A DNA stretch of 64,000 nucleotides from Sipunculus nudus (lineage: Eukaryota; Annelida; Sipuncula; Golfingiida; Sipunculidae): the NCBI GenBank assembly GCA_026874595.1, contig CM049322.1, positions 47,525,840 to 47,589,839 of the forward strand, in the 5' to 3' direction. Below the pieces are notes generated by a model. It worked only from the letters and a program-made list of their open reading frames with translations, had not been told where the DNA came from and searched no databases. A program made the translations under genes and the position numbers. Below are positions 33,509 through 46,092 of this stretch, one piece after another; positions within the stretch are counted from its first letter, which is position 1; each line of letters starts with the position of its first letter.

Positions 33509-35323
33509 TGTATTCCTCTAAATTCTTCTAATTGAACGCACACAGAAATTATGTATACTAACAATGTCATAAGGTTCTCTATAAAAAATAATCTTAAGTC
33601 AACCAAAAAGAATCACCTTTTTAGCTGAAATATCAGTATCAAGAACATTCATACAGTCAGTTTGTTAGATTAATCAATTTGTTAGCGAGAAATTTTCGTT
33701 GCCATTACCACTGAGGCTGTGTAAACAATTGACGTCAAAATTAATGATCCACAACCTGGTGGTATGAAACTGAAATTCACCCAAGAAATGGCTTTCCTTT
33801 ACAGATAACCCCAATCAGGATAAGGTTTGTACGGTTCCATCGCGCAAACCCTTCCCAGGTGAAGTATTCCTTTACTGAGAAATACCAAGACAAACCTGGA
33901 CATGTTGATGACTGACGCTGCAATGACAATGCGGAAGAACAATGCCAATGGCTCTTATAAAAAGCAACTCAGTGATAAGGAAAGAGTATTTTTAAAATTA
34001 AGCAAGGGAAAGAATATTCCACGGACTTTACAAAAAAATGTATTCAAGGTTATTGGAAATTCAAATCTTGTATGAGTACAATATTTAGGAGATGAAAGTG
34101 CTGCTATGTCACTAGCAATGGCAATAGGAAACATGGTCTGTTCTGAATAAGGTCAGAGAGAAAGTTAAATTCCAAACACCTGGGAAAAGTATATAGAAAT
34201 AGTAAGTGAGCCTGGGGTAAGAAACAGACAGGGGGTAACTAATGTCCGATATAGAAGACAGGTTACAAATGTAAAATCAGCAGAGACTCCAAATTACGTT
34301 TAAGTCAAGTTTACGAAAACAATCTACCAGAATTGTCCTGTCATTTATTAGGATTCGTCAAACAGATTGATTTATTTCCCGATTTTGTGTGTGTTATTGA
34401 CTTAGACGGTGAGATGAAAGAATGAAATGATTTGCTTGAAGTTAAGTCGACAGTCCAGTTTTACTTTCATATGATACTACGTTTTACATTGGTGATTTTT
34501 ATGTTTCTATTGTAAGAGTTCAGCATATCATGTTTAAAAAAAACTCTAAAGCTAATCCAGCTCCAGTAATACCTTTTGCTTATTAGATGCATGAGCGTAA
34601 ATTTTCTAAAACACATGCTAAGTTTTTAGAAACAAATTTTAATGTGTACCAAATTAAATAATTTTCTTTTCCAGTTGCTGTTGATCTTGAATTGGACATA
34701 AAAAAGCCATAACAAAACATTCTCAAGGACAAAGCTTCTCTGTTTCTTGAACCATCTTAGGATTATCTTAAACGATGGCTTCATTCACGTAAAGCTGCAT
34801 CAGATGATTTTTGGACATATATGACAGACCTGATGGCCCTTCTAAAATGTATGACTTTTTTGACCATTCAACTGCAAAATGGTCCCAATCAGTCATTGAT
34901 TACTTTAGTTCCAACCTCAAAGATGGTATAATGAACTAATGTGGTAAGTGGGTACACACTCCCTTAAAATTATGACCAATATTCCAGGAACACTAACAAT
35001 CCTTCGCAATCAATAAACAAAGTAATTAAATCTTTTCAAAGCTGGACGAATGCTCCAGTTGACTGTGCAGTTCTGGCCTTGTATCAGCCTCAATATTACT
35101 ATTATAATGGCATTCTGGGGATTTTTGTGGAACTGGAGAACATTATTCAAAAGAAAATTGCCAATATTCCTCCAAGGAAGAAGATACAATTCTTGCCCTG
35201 AGGGAGTGTGTGACCCACGCTAAATTGTTTAAAAAAATGATTTTTGATGTAAGAGAATTTAAAAGCAATAATTTTATAAGGGATCACAAATTTTACATAA
35301 ATTGAAGAAGAAATTTAAGGCTC

Positions 35324-35518
35324 ATGGTCGGGAAAGAAGGTCCGATTTCTTTAGCTGAAAATTTTATTGAACGGAAGAATAACATTTGTTTCAGATCGTC
35401 AGGCTCCACAAACAATAAATATGCAGTTACTCTGTTCCCAACAGAGACGTGTCAGTGTGGTTCCACTGCTACATGCAATCACATTTTGGCAACATATGGC
35501 AATAAATGTTATCTTTGA
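35324..35518 (+). pseudogene. SWIM zinc-finger segment of the decayed transposon
   Basis: Reads KYAVTLFPTETCQCGSTATC followed by NHILA. C43, C45, C51 and H53 of this fragment give C-x-C-x5-C-x-H, the SWIM consensus (CxCxnCxH) of MULE-type transposases and relatives. Flanked by stops. Confidence 0.6.
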
Positions 35519-36458
35519 AACAGTTAAAAAAATCACGCAAAAGAGCTGATAAAAATCGGGTCGGAAAGCCCCAGGCTTGGAAACTATGAACCAGCTGCCA
35601 GTCTGTGGTGCCGGCACTAGATTTCTTTGTAGCAAACCATTCCTTAATTAATAATTTTGATCAGATCACAGTCTTGAGCAACCATTTCTGGCTGAAGAGA
35701 AACCAGTCCACATGTCTGGTGCTGAACCTTATATGAAAAAATGGACATAACAAATGTGTATATATCTGTTCTGAATGATTTGCAACACAGGCTATCTTCA
35801 ACACCAGTTGTGAAATTCCAACGAAATTCTATTTGTAGCCAATCTAAATTTTATGAAACAGCATCTAGAAAAACTAAAGTTACTTGTCATACTCCTTCCA
35901 GAAAAACCATAACAAAGAACGCTAGGTTATCAAAGACAGATTGTTATAAAGCAGGAAAAGAAAATTAATAAGTTTTGAAAGAAATTCAAAATCAGTTGAT
36001 TCAAAGATTCAAAATTGTAGTAATATTGAAGAAACTTGTGTCGGCAATGAGAAAATAACTAAGACTGTGGTTGGTAAAGTGGGAAAATGTGGATTACAAT
36101 AGTAAACACACAGTAAGTCTCAAAACAAGTAAAAATTTATTAAGAGGTGACACATAATTGAATGATACTGTAAAAACAACATCTTTAATCACACTAGAAG
36201 AGACCAATAATACAAAGCCTTCACCCAGGTACGCAAGACAACCAGTGTGGTGAGAATCCTTATAATTAATATTTCAGGATAAGTTAGAATTCTCAGTGTC
36301 TAACATGTCACATGTTAGCAGTTAACAAAATTTAATAAAATAGTTTTCAAATATCAATGGTTTTAAGGATCCTACTTTATACCAGTGTTCATTCAGGGTC
36401 AGAATAAATGGCTAATGGAAAGTAAAGAACAATTTTAGTCAATAATCCTCCCATCTGC

Positions 36459-36728
36459 CAAATTCATTACACTCATTATGGTCACTGGGTGGTCCTTTCA
36501 ATCCAGATGGTCCAGCTTTTGTTTAGCATTTGCAAAGGTTCACACACAATATCCATATAAATACAGGTTTAAAAAATCTATGGTTTTAAATAGAAATGTA
36601 TTACAGTTAATATACCACTAATGAATCAAAAGCGAAATAGTGTCGACTGTGGAGTTTTTGCCATTGCACATATTGTTGAATTTCGTTTTTATCAATTTTT
36701 AAGTCTAGGAACTGGAAAAACAGCGTGA
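36459..36728 (+). pseudogene. Ulp1/C48-type cysteine protease remnant
   Basis: QIHYTHYGHWVVLS (36459-36500) matches the catalytic His region (H-W) and NQKRNSVDCGVFAIAHIVEF (36624-36683) the catalytic Cys region (Q...DCGVF) of Ulp1/SENP-like proteases, in the same register but separated by stop codons. C48 proteases process SUMO-like proteins; transposon versions have unknown substrates. Confidence 0.6.
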
Positions 36729-36836
36729 GGGCATTTACTCAATTGTTTAGAAGAAGGAATTTTTAGTCCATTTCCTAAAAGAAACCGGAATAGGCCTATT
36801 ATAATTAAATAAAATTAGGTAAATCTTGATATTTCA

Positions 36837-36959
36837 TGCACTTGTAGCAAGCCTGACTGTTGGAAAAATATGGATGGTTGTGAGGGAAAGTCTTGCGAGG
36901 TCTGGTATCATAAATCATGTGGTCTTACTTTAAGCAAACTATATTTGTGCAGCTCTTGT
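36837..36959 (+). pseudogene. PHD-type zinc finger remnant
   Basis: 41 codons without a stop, with the C4-H-C3 pattern: C1-x-C3, C15-x4-C20, W23-Y-H25-x2-C28, C38-x2-C41 (residue 1 = Cys at 36837). The W two residues before the His is typical of PHD fingers. It follows the protease remnant in the same orientation. Confidence 0.6.
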
Positions 36960-36960
36960 A

Positions 36961-37892
36961 AATATAGATTTTTCTTTTTTTTAAATAATTTGAATGTGTA
37001 TATGTATATAAATGTATATTTTATGTATAAAATGTATATAATTCCACGATATGGATCATTTGTTATTTTGAAAAAGTCATATATCTGAATGTTTAATGTA
37101 GATCCTTTCTTGTTTCACTGTTATTTCTAAAATGGTGTCCTTTGGTCACACTTTTCTCATGCATCCTTGTGGCTATCTCTTTGTCATCTGATAGTTGCAA
37201 TTTTGTATTGGTATTTCTCAGAATGTCTCTTAAGTAAGTTACGGGTGTACATATTATATACTGTTATCGGTTATCTGTGATAATGTTAATAACATTTCAT
37301 TCTTTTTTAAGCAATATCGCCTGGCGCTTGTAAATTACAAAAATTAAGGCTACGGAGCAAATATAGAACATACATTGACAATATTCAATTCAAATATAAC
37401 TATTATAAAGAATATGATTGTCTGTTTGTTTTTAAATGTTGTTAAGCCCTGGGCTACATTGCGAGGTGATATTAGTGATGTTGGTGTAAATTAAATAAAA
37501 TAATAGAACGTGTCACCAGGTTAAACCACGTGTTCAGTAAATGAGCGCAAATCCGCGGTACAGGTGACGTCCGGGTCGTTTTTTTTTTAACCGAGCGTAC
37601 CGAAAGCTACCGAGCGTAGGACTTTGCATAGAACGCTCCCCTTGGCTCACACATGGCATTGCTCTGACCCACGTGGGGCTACAGACAGTTTGGACTTTTT
37701 ATCGAGCGCTAAAATCGAGCACACGATTACTGTTAGCTTGTTATTTTAACCGAATTTATTACATAAAGATCATCTTCAGTCATTAACATTGTGTAATTTA
37801 ATAATATTTAATAATATTATTTTCATTGTAAAATGTATATTGACCATGAATTAGTATAGGCGATGTTATCCTTACCTGTCATTACGGCTCGA

Positions 37893-37923
<31 letters not shown>

Positions 37924-38364
37924 TTGCAGTATGTTATATTTATATGAAATGTACTATATAAATATATATGTAAAAATAGCAAGCGCTATATCATGTATTA
38001 CTTTTATATTATATACTCTCAAATAAATATACTTTATATTAAATATAGGTATTAATTTTAAATTATATTATACTTACATTAAATGTTTTATATAAATAAA
38101 TTTATATTACCTTAAATATTTATATTACCTGAAATTCAAAATAAGAATGAGGTCGCACTCACATCTTTGAAAACATGCCGGCCAAAGAAAGTTAGGGTCA
38201 TAGGTGAAGTCAATTATACCATCAGTGAAGACTGTGAAAACAAAGTGTCAGGTGAAGCAGGAAAAACAGTTCTGGTAAACTCTAAATTCTCCAATGTTGC
38301 CAACCAGAAAAGAAAAAAAGAGTTAAAAGTTCAAAAATGTAAAAAATCAAGAAGGATGTTTTTT
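36961..38364. other. Intergenic, no complete gene
   Basis: AT-rich, with a (TC)n run at 37894-37920. A 63-codon basic open stretch (LKTCRPKKVRVIGEVNYTIS... 38167-38357) runs directly into the long inverted repeat and may be a coding fragment cut by it; family not recognised. Confidence 0.45.
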
Positions 38365-40744
38365 ACAATCCGTCGTTTTCACGTGCACTGTTGTAATTTT
38401 TATCGCTCGATATTTTTTTTGGTTCACATATGAACTTATAAATACAATGGTGCAGCGTCCGACATCCGCTGTCCACCGTTCACTGTCAACCAGAAGCGTC
38501 AATTGATCTTCATAAGTGAGGGATGACTCCAATAATATTGAAATATAGCATTTTCCCAAAGTATATATAGGCTACTGTAAGAGGAACCGAAGCATTCACT
38601 TTTTAGTACAGAAAAAAGGTTGGTTAGAACTTATCTTGCATAAAAATAACTGAGTTTGAAGGATCCCCATTTGATGCAATATTTTATGATCAATGCTAGC
38701 ATTAATAGAAAACAAGACCCCCTAACGATAAAAAGTAACCGGGATAGACAAATAAGGCTCAATATTTTGCCTATCTATACTTATGCACAAATATATGTTA
38801 CCATTGTTACTTCATAATGAAGCTGGTTACCCTTAGGAAGTATGACTAGTTTGCAACTTGGTTCATGTTTCCCTTCTCATCAGCCACTTAAACTTGACAC
38901 AGCTTAACAAAACTTAAGAAACTTAAGATCTAAATTTAAGAAAACTTAAACAAAAGCTCTGGTTATGTTGTCAGTGGGGCGTATCTTTTTTTTGCATATC
39001 TTTCATTCATCAAATGTTATACATTTTCTAGTGAATGTTATAAGTCGTTCTTTAGGTATCTTAACCTAGATCATTAATGTCCATAACATCAGTTATTCCG
39101 CATTGCATTATTAAATAATCACTGAGTCCAATACAAAGTCACTGAAAGCATTATCTTCTCACGAGGTTCTTTGTCTTCTTTGATCACTTCACTTTAGCGT
39201 ATAAAAGTTCGCGATATCTATGTATAATTCACTTCTTTATATTTCTTCTCTTCTTTCAATGTTCTTTCACAAATTTCACTTCAATGTTTAATCAGTCTTA
39301 TATCAATATGTTAGCGCTAACGTAACAGTTCATTTCAGTTCACTTACTTTATCTCCTTGTGACTGTCGTGGCTCCGGAGCTTAGATGTTAAATGCCCATT
39401 TGCCCATCATTTGAGCTCATCTTATATAGACTTGTCACTCGTGATTGCCTTTCTTTCAGTGTTTCAAATCATGTTTGTTTACTTGTGATTTCCTTGTTGT
39501 ATAACAGAATTTTCTTTGTTTGAATCTATGAGCATGAGGGTTCACTCATGATCCCTTGCATGAAAGCCTTAGTCGGTCATTAACACAACTTTGGGGTGCC
39601 TGGAAGAACCTTTGTTTCAGCACAGATCAGCTGTATGGTCAGCCCTCCAGTACATACAAGGCACGTGTACAGCCTTGTGCAGTAATACTTCAGTACAATG
39701 ACATTACCCTTGTCTTCAAGTGGCCCATGGACCGACACGAAGTGTAGCTTCTTCAGCTGTCCCCTGACTGTAGCAGCTTATTTTATGTGATTCCCATTCA
39801 GTCAGTTATAATATTACAATAATTAATATTCAACACAATCTTGTGCAAACATTAAAATGAAACTTAATATATTGTAACAATGTGTATAAAATAAATGTAT
39901 CATTCTGTGATAGTCTATAACATTAAAGGAAAGTTATTTTAAAGTTAAGTGAAAACAAATTTTACCTATATATTTTTATATATTACAGTAACCTGGATCT
40001 AGGAAGTGGTCTGAGGGAATCCGAGTGATCCGGCGTGCCGTTGGGGTGGCAATTTCCATTGAATGTGGAAAGTCGTTCTTTAGGTCCCTGACCCAGGTTC
40101 AGTGCCGTTAAGAAGCCTTAACATTATGCTGGTTAACTGTTCATTTGAGTCTCCATAAACATCATACAATCACACAAAGTCAAGAATCAGAGGATAATCA
40201 TACCTGATTCAGTGAGAGAAACAAAATGAGTCAGGATATCACAAGAAAAGTACTTTTTCACCTAGATATTTAATTGCAAAATATTCCAATGAAATTAGAC
40301 AATAAATTTCTTTGCTGACAGTTTATAATGTAAGCCCTTTTTCAACTGCTGGCCAGGAAAATTATATAATATGTATATAAAACACAAATATATTTATATA
40401 TATTTACAGTTGAACCTTACTGAACTGTTAGCGTTTAGTTCTGTCAAGAATGGGTGGATGGATTGTTATGAAAATTAACATGGTTTAAGTTCAAGGATAG
40501 CGCTTTCTCTAATTTTTAAGTAATAGTTCAAGATCACAGGACCATTTTTAAAAATATAATGAAAATATTTAAATAATCAAATTCAGCTGAGCGTCGAGAC
40601 CCATGGGTCCCAGGTTTTACTTGCCATTTTTCCATAATTGAAGATTTCTTTTCCTGATCATTATGTTCAGAAGACCTACGATTCAGGTCTGGAAATTGAT
40701 GCATTTAGATGATACGATGAAGCTGCTTTGAAACAATATTTAAG

Positions 40745-41305
40745 AAAAGAAATCTGCCATTTATTGGAAGGAAAGTTGAGCTTGGGGCAAGAGTCTTTGC
40801 TGCCTGCAGTCACCAGCAGAGTGTAATCAAGTCCGAGAAGACGAGTACCGTCGGCTCCTAACTACAGAGAATGGTCTGTTACTTGGCCCATTTGACAGCC
40901 TTTTGGAAAGCTGGCTGAATGGAGAACTCGGAATGAAACACTGGCCACCTTGTCTGCTTTGGAACATCTGGTATCTTTTGGGGAAAAGTGAAAAAATATA
41001 TGACAAGGTTTCTCTGGATAAACGATTACTCTGCGATTACAAAGGACTAAAGCTTACATCTATTTAAATTCAAAACTCCTTTACGAGGTGCTGTACCTTC
41101 CTGTGACAAAAGAATCTCTGATTTTCTTCTTCAAAACCAAGTGTATCCCATCAAAGCGACTACTCAATCTGCCAAATGAGTCCTGGTTTTGTGCAAAAAA
41201 AGAAAAGAAATTCAGTCAGCTGTGTGTGTATGTTTGGTTAATAAAGGGTTTTAAGTTGTGTTTTCTGTTCCCTTTGAAATGTTATTGTTGTGTTGACTTG
41301 CAATA
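40745..41305 (+). pseudogene. Decayed YqaJ/SWIM-family-like protein fragment
   Basis: Fragments read ENGLLLGPFDSLLESWLNGE, MKHWPPCLLWNIWYLLGKSE and, without a stop, EVLYLPVTKESLIFFFKTKC followed by IPSKRLLNLPNESWFCAKKE. The last resembles the segment before the SWIM finger in YqaJ-nuclease-type mollusc mobile-element proteins (fLKtkC.PSqR....P...W.c.k). Stops interrupt earlier parts and the CxCxnCxH itself is not seen. Weakly supported. Confidence 0.35.
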
Positions 41306-41318
41306 AAGTTTTGTATAA

Positions 41319-42373
41319 CAGTCGAACCTCTATAATGTTGGCACCCTAGGGACTGGGCCAAACTGCCAACTTTACAGAGGTGCCCAGTATATGGAGGTAG
41401 TAGCTGCAGCATTCAGTGCTGCCACCTGCTCTGAAATATTACTATAGTTTCTCATGTTTTAAAAGTACTTATTATGTTGAAGCTTGTATTTTCTTCCTGT
41501 TTCTAAACATGAAGGTAAATAATTAAAAAGTTTTACTTGTTAATATATAAACATATGTGTGAGTGTGTATTATAACATATATTGTTGGACATACCCCAAG
41601 TTACCCAATGCATCCTTAGACATATCATACTGTACTACAAACTTTCTCTAAGATAAGCCACTCTAAGAATCTTTCAACAGCTACACTCCTAGAAATATGC
41701 CAAACCTTTATATTTCATTTTGGGGTTGAAATTTTATAAGCGGACAGTAATAGTGAACATGCACAGGATGCATGCGAATGACCAGTGTTTGGTGTTGATC
41801 ATTAACTGTAACATTAAATAAACATTGCACTTGGCCATGGGACCTAATCCAATTACCTCATCTCAGAGTACCAAGTGAGTGGGTGATGAATGAGCAGGGC
41901 TTCAACTCAAGATATTGACTATAGCAGTTTTTCTGTTCAATGATATAAGGAAGTCTAGTGACTGTCAGATCAGAAGTATGCTTATCTATACAAAATATAT
42001 CTACTGAGTGGTGCATTCACTTCTGGCTATAAACCATAATTGGAATAACCAGTCTTGGCTGAGGTCTGACTGGAGCCTGTGCGGTTATGTTAAAGAAGCC
42101 TAATTAGCATGCCAGTATCCCATGCCTAGCCTTAAGTCAAGAAGGCCATTATTATGATTATCCAATCAGAGAGTAATACATCTCTGACTTTGTTCACCTG
42201 TTTAATCATTTATAGTTGACATATAAATATTTAATAATTAACGGTTATTCTGATTGCTAATAATTAAAAATTAGCTTAACAAAATAAAGAGGAGAAAAAA
42301 TGGGACTGCCCAAAAGTGCCCACTTTATAGAGGTGCCCACTTTATGGAGGTGCCCACTAAGAGAGGTTCAACT
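41319..42373. mobile_element. Nested pogo/Tigger-like non-autonomous element
   Basis: Left end CAGTCGAACCTCTATAATG, right end the reverse of CAGTTGAACCTCTCTTAGTG, followed by TA. Ends of the form CAGTNNAACCTC are characteristic of pogo-group elements. The right end also has three short GTGGGCACCTCYATAAA-type subrepeats. It lies inside the long-TIR element, so it inserted later. Confidence 0.6.
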
Positions 42374-43429
42374 GTATATTGATGATGTTTACGTTCCGCA
42401 AGTCTCCCAAACATGGGCCTTCTTGCCATACCCCCCCCCCCCGATCCATTTTCTTTTCCATTTAAAATGTTATTTTTATGTTGCCTAACACATCAGAAAT
42501 ATTTGTATTATATTGATGCTGATTACTTTCCTCATGTTCTTAAACGTGTGCCTTCTTACAATAACAGTGCTCAGCTGACAGCAATGCAATCCGGAATCTG
42601 TGAATTTCAGTGAGAACTTTGGGTGAATGTAACAAGCTTGCTTATTAAATCCCAGAGACAATGGATTATGAGCTTTACAACTTTAGATTACAGTTCACCT
42701 ACAGACCTTGTAAAAAATAAAATACTATAAATAACTATACTTTATAGAAATGACTAGTGTGGTTTAGTAGTGTGATTTGTCCTTTTATCAACTCGGCACT
42801 GGTAAGGTGTGTTTACCTAAGTATCAAAAGTGGACCCCAGTTCGCATAAAATCAATCATGACAGCCAGATAAGATACATCTCAAGTTGTGTTAAGTTTAA
42901 GTGACTGCTGAGAAAGAAACATGAACCAAGTTGCAAACTATTCTTACTTTCTAATGGTAACCAGCTTCATTATGAAGTAATTATGGTAACATATTTTTGT
43001 GCAACAGTTTTGATATGCAAAATATTGAGCCTCATATGTCTATCCCGGTAACCTTTTATGTTTAGGGGTCTGGTTTTCTATTAATGCTCAGCTAAGCATT
43101 GATCACAAACTATTGCATCAAATAAGAATCCTTCTAACTCTAGTTCTAACCAACCTTACTTCATAACACCTTGTCCTTTGTGTACTAAAATGTGAATACT
43201 ACGGTACCTTTTACAGTTACCTATATATACTTGGCGGGAAATGAGATATTTCAATATTATATGAGTCACCGCCCATCCACGAAGATGAATTGACGCCTCT
43301 GGGTGACAGTGACCGGTGGACAGCGGATGTTGGACACTGCACAATTTCGTTTATTAGTTCATAGAGTGAACAAAACGTATCGACCGAAAAAAAAATACAA
43401 CAGTGCACGTGATTACAGCGACGGATTGT

Positions 43430-43782
43430 CAGAAATATTAATCAATATTTGATATCAATTCAAGGTTGTTTCTTCGAGCTACACACAGTTGTACAAATGA
43501 CATTTGCAGGCACCATAATAGATATCGAACGATAATGCGTGATAAGAACTGACCTAACTGGCACGTGAGGGATTAGATAACAACAAAAATGACACTGCAT
43601 CAATAAATAATGTTGAGTACTGTGACTAAGAGTTTTCATCAAAGTTGGAACGTGTGTGCATGTGTATTTGACAGGGCTTGTGACGGCAGCACAGCTACAT
43701 ACTGATTTCTAGTTTGGTCTAATACAATGAATTTTATTCAGATGTCATCCAAATATTAGAGGAAAAGTTTCTACAATGAATG
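43430..43782. other. Intergenic, no gene seen
   Basis: Flank of the long-TIR element; nothing recognisable. Confidence 0.4.
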
Positions 43783-43970
43783 CAGAAGCCGGTCCAGTTG
43801 GGGTGCAGGGGGTCCTGAACCCCCCCCCCCCCCCCTTTTTTTTCCATCCACCGCAACCTATTTATAAGAGTTTCAGACAAAATTTTCCGGCCTGGGAACC
43901 CTATTTTAGGTTTTTTATAAGTCCTCCTGTGTTGGACCCCCACTTTTCCTAAATCCTGGATCCGTCCCTG
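43783..43970 (-). mobile_element. Short hAT-type MITE, 188 bp
   Basis: Right end is the inverse of CAGGGACGGATCCAGGATTT; left end CAGAAGCCGGTCCAGTTGGG is a diverged partner. Contains poly-C (43819-43835) and the GTCCAACACAGGAGGAC motif of the 29.6-kb copy, here reversed. Flanking bases (CAATGAAT / GAATGAAC) agree 6/8. Confidence 0.5.
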
Positions 43971-45750
43971 GAATGAACGAATACTCTATATGTTTCCGTG
44001 GTCTGCTAACACACAATAAAGAATTCCTGCTGCATAATGATAGTATTTATTTTTTTTAAGAAAAATTTATTATTATAACAAATTGCAACGTTTTCTAAAG
44101 AAAAATGGATAGGGCATCCTTTTACATTTATACTTCTTTTACATTTTATCGAAACAGACCAGCCAAGTTTTCATCGAGTGTGTTCTTGCATGAAATCCTA
44201 TATTGATGACAATGATATCAACATGGACAATTTACTTGCAGATGTCATGCAGTGTAATCAACTATCTAGCAGAAAGCAAATTGACAACATATACCTGTTG
44301 CATTTAGTGCATGCAACAGGAAACAAGATATTAGAGCAATATATTCATTTATATTAATATACATTCCCTGCTAGCTTATTTGATATATTGGCAGATAATG
44401 CTAAACTGGCTTTGTTCTTGTCAAGTGATTGCCTGTTGTTTGTGTCTTTTAGGGTAACCTGGTTACCTTCAGGTGATGAACAATAGTGCTTATTAGGGCC
44501 ATGTATCGCCAGGCAAATCACGAGATGTACCAATTTAGGATACCACATGGCAATATGCAGACTGGTTTGGACACCTTTACTTCATATCAAGAAATAAACA
44601 AATAACCCTAATGCAAATTGACAAATGTGCATACATAATATTTACTTTAAAATTGTTCCAGTACAAGTGCATACGGCTTTTACTTGTTACCAATGAGAAC
44701 ACAGCAAATTAATGGGTGCTGAATATTAGATTAGTTAAGTCTAGAAAGAAGTCTAGTTAAGCATTTTTTGCTATTTTAGTATGTCTGTTAGCTTAAATAA
44801 GGTGTCTCAACAGATCCGTGAACTGGTAATATTGCAGTAGGCAAATATTTGTGCCGGCATTTTTTTGCATAGATTGTGGACTCCATTGAATCCGAAGGCT
44901 GGTTACGTCCCTAGTGATAACTACTTAAGGGTACTTCAACAGACATGTTTCAGTCATGAAAGAGTCGGCCTTTAAGCCCAACTACTGAGACCTATTTGGC
45001 CATTGATGACTAAACTATTGATAAACAGAGGCACAAGAGTGCTTTGTCAAGCACTGATCATACAACAATGATCAGATCTTTACATGATCATTAAAAACTT
45101 TAATGGTAAATTGTTCATGACCTAAAAAGAATACTGTGTATTGCACTGCTACTTTATATATTCAATGTAAGAACAACAATATGTTTTCATGTAAAAACAA
45201 GTTCACTAAAATCGTGATATATCCAATGTACCGGTACTAATGTTATACCACAGATTATGTATTGTAACTTTAAATAAGTAGTACCCATATAGGCTCCATC
45301 CTTCTGCCACATTGGATCCAGACGGCTAATATAACATATAAGTATTCAACAATTTAATGAATAATCTGTTGCCAGGTAACATCAAGGTTGTTTACCCTGA
45401 TGTTGTATCGTGGTCATGATTATCCTGAGTGTATTAACACTTTTATAGAATATTAAAATTACAGGCATTTGATTTTACTGTGTAAAACCTTAATAGTGTA
45501 TCGTATATCCATGTATCATATTAAAATGTATGTGCTGTGCTTTATCATAATTTTCAGGGTATTTCAGCCAGTAGGACAGACACCTTGGCAGATGTGGCAA
45601 TGGCAGAAATTTGCACAGCTTGGTACATAATGTTATATACAGCTAGCATTCAAATAGCTATATGCACACAAACTTCAATATATGGTAAAAACAGGCTATT
45701 TGACATTTGTAATAAATTGAAAATGAATATTTAATATGGTTTTGCTGAAT
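43971..45750. other. Intergenic with one coding-like remnant
   Basis: At 44157-44357 a 66-codon frame starts DQPSFHRVCSCMKSYIDDND and continues INMDNLLADVMQCNQLSSRK without a stop; its composition looks protein-like but no family is recognised. Possibly a fragment of the neighbouring transposons. Confidence 0.35.
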
Positions 45751-46092
45751 TTATTTCACAAAGGACCTTGAAGATAACATAAAGCTGTAACAACAAGCAA
45801 TACATGACCCAAAAGAGGTAAATATATTAAAGTAATCTGATTTTAGAAAAAATCTGTAAGACTTCATGCACTGAATAGCACGCTCCACATGTGTTCTAAG
45901 GTAAGCAATATCTTTTGTCTTTTTAACATCTGATGGAATCTGTTGTTCATGACCTCTTGCACCAGTTGGTACAGTAAGTTCCATGCCCTTTTCCAACAAT
46001 TCTCTCTTGTCTGCCCTGTCTGCCATCCACTGCTTCCTGGGATTTGCATAGTCCAAGACAGGACATGCGACCATCCCAACATTTCGAAACAA
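45751..46092 (-). pseudogene. DDE superfamily transposase C-terminal fragment (ISL2EU/Harbinger-like)
   Basis: Reads LLEKGMELTVPTGARGHEQQ, then KDIAYLRTHVERAIQCMKSY. The segment '(I/V)P...RG.EQ......TK.IA.LR.HVER.I.R.K.YR' is the end of DDE_Tnp_4-type transposases, with the Glu of HVER as third catalytic residue; MADR just upstream fits the strand before it. The N-terminal part is missing and the frame leaves homology at the 3' end, so it is a dead fragment. Confidence 0.7.

Larger units (their letters stand above)
32790..36960 (+). pseudogene. Decayed SWIM / Ulp1 (C48) / PHD transposon-encoded protein
   Basis: Broken by stops and frameshifts but colinear on the plus strand. A first coding-like block (about 32790-33121) ends at a donor CACAG|GTAATT, and another reads VYENNLPELSCHLLGFVKQI near 34310. 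A stretch near 35030-35110 reads VIKSFQSWTNAPVDCAVLAL, as in the transposase-like region of MULE/SWIM proteins. SWIM finger at 35450-35482, Ulp1-type catalytic His and Cys motifs at 36459-36500 and 36621-36690, PHD finger at 36837-36959. Mutator-like elements with Ulp1 proteases are known from plants; an animal element with this order plus a C-terminal PHD is what the fragments suggest. Function is lost in this copy. Confidence 0.55.
38365..43429. mobile_element. 5.07-kb element with ~550-bp terminal inverted repeats
   Basis: The left arm 38365-38912 and right arm 42880-43429 are inverted copies beginning ACAATCCGTCG and containing blocks such as CATCCGCTGTCCACCG and CTTCATAATGAAGCTGGTTA, with small indels and some 15% visible difference. 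Inside lie a decayed coding block (40745-41305), a nested pogo-like element (41319-42373), and paired 'aagtcgttctttaggt' motifs at 39040 and 40069. No target duplication could be assigned. A foldback-type or long-TIR DNA transposon fits best; an old inverted duplication is the alternative. Confidence 0.7.

Noticed and set aside
33361-33606. Tyr/Ile-repeat open frame
   Set aside because: Product of a TA microsatellite; the same applies to frames at 10967, 48789, 60149 and 62004.
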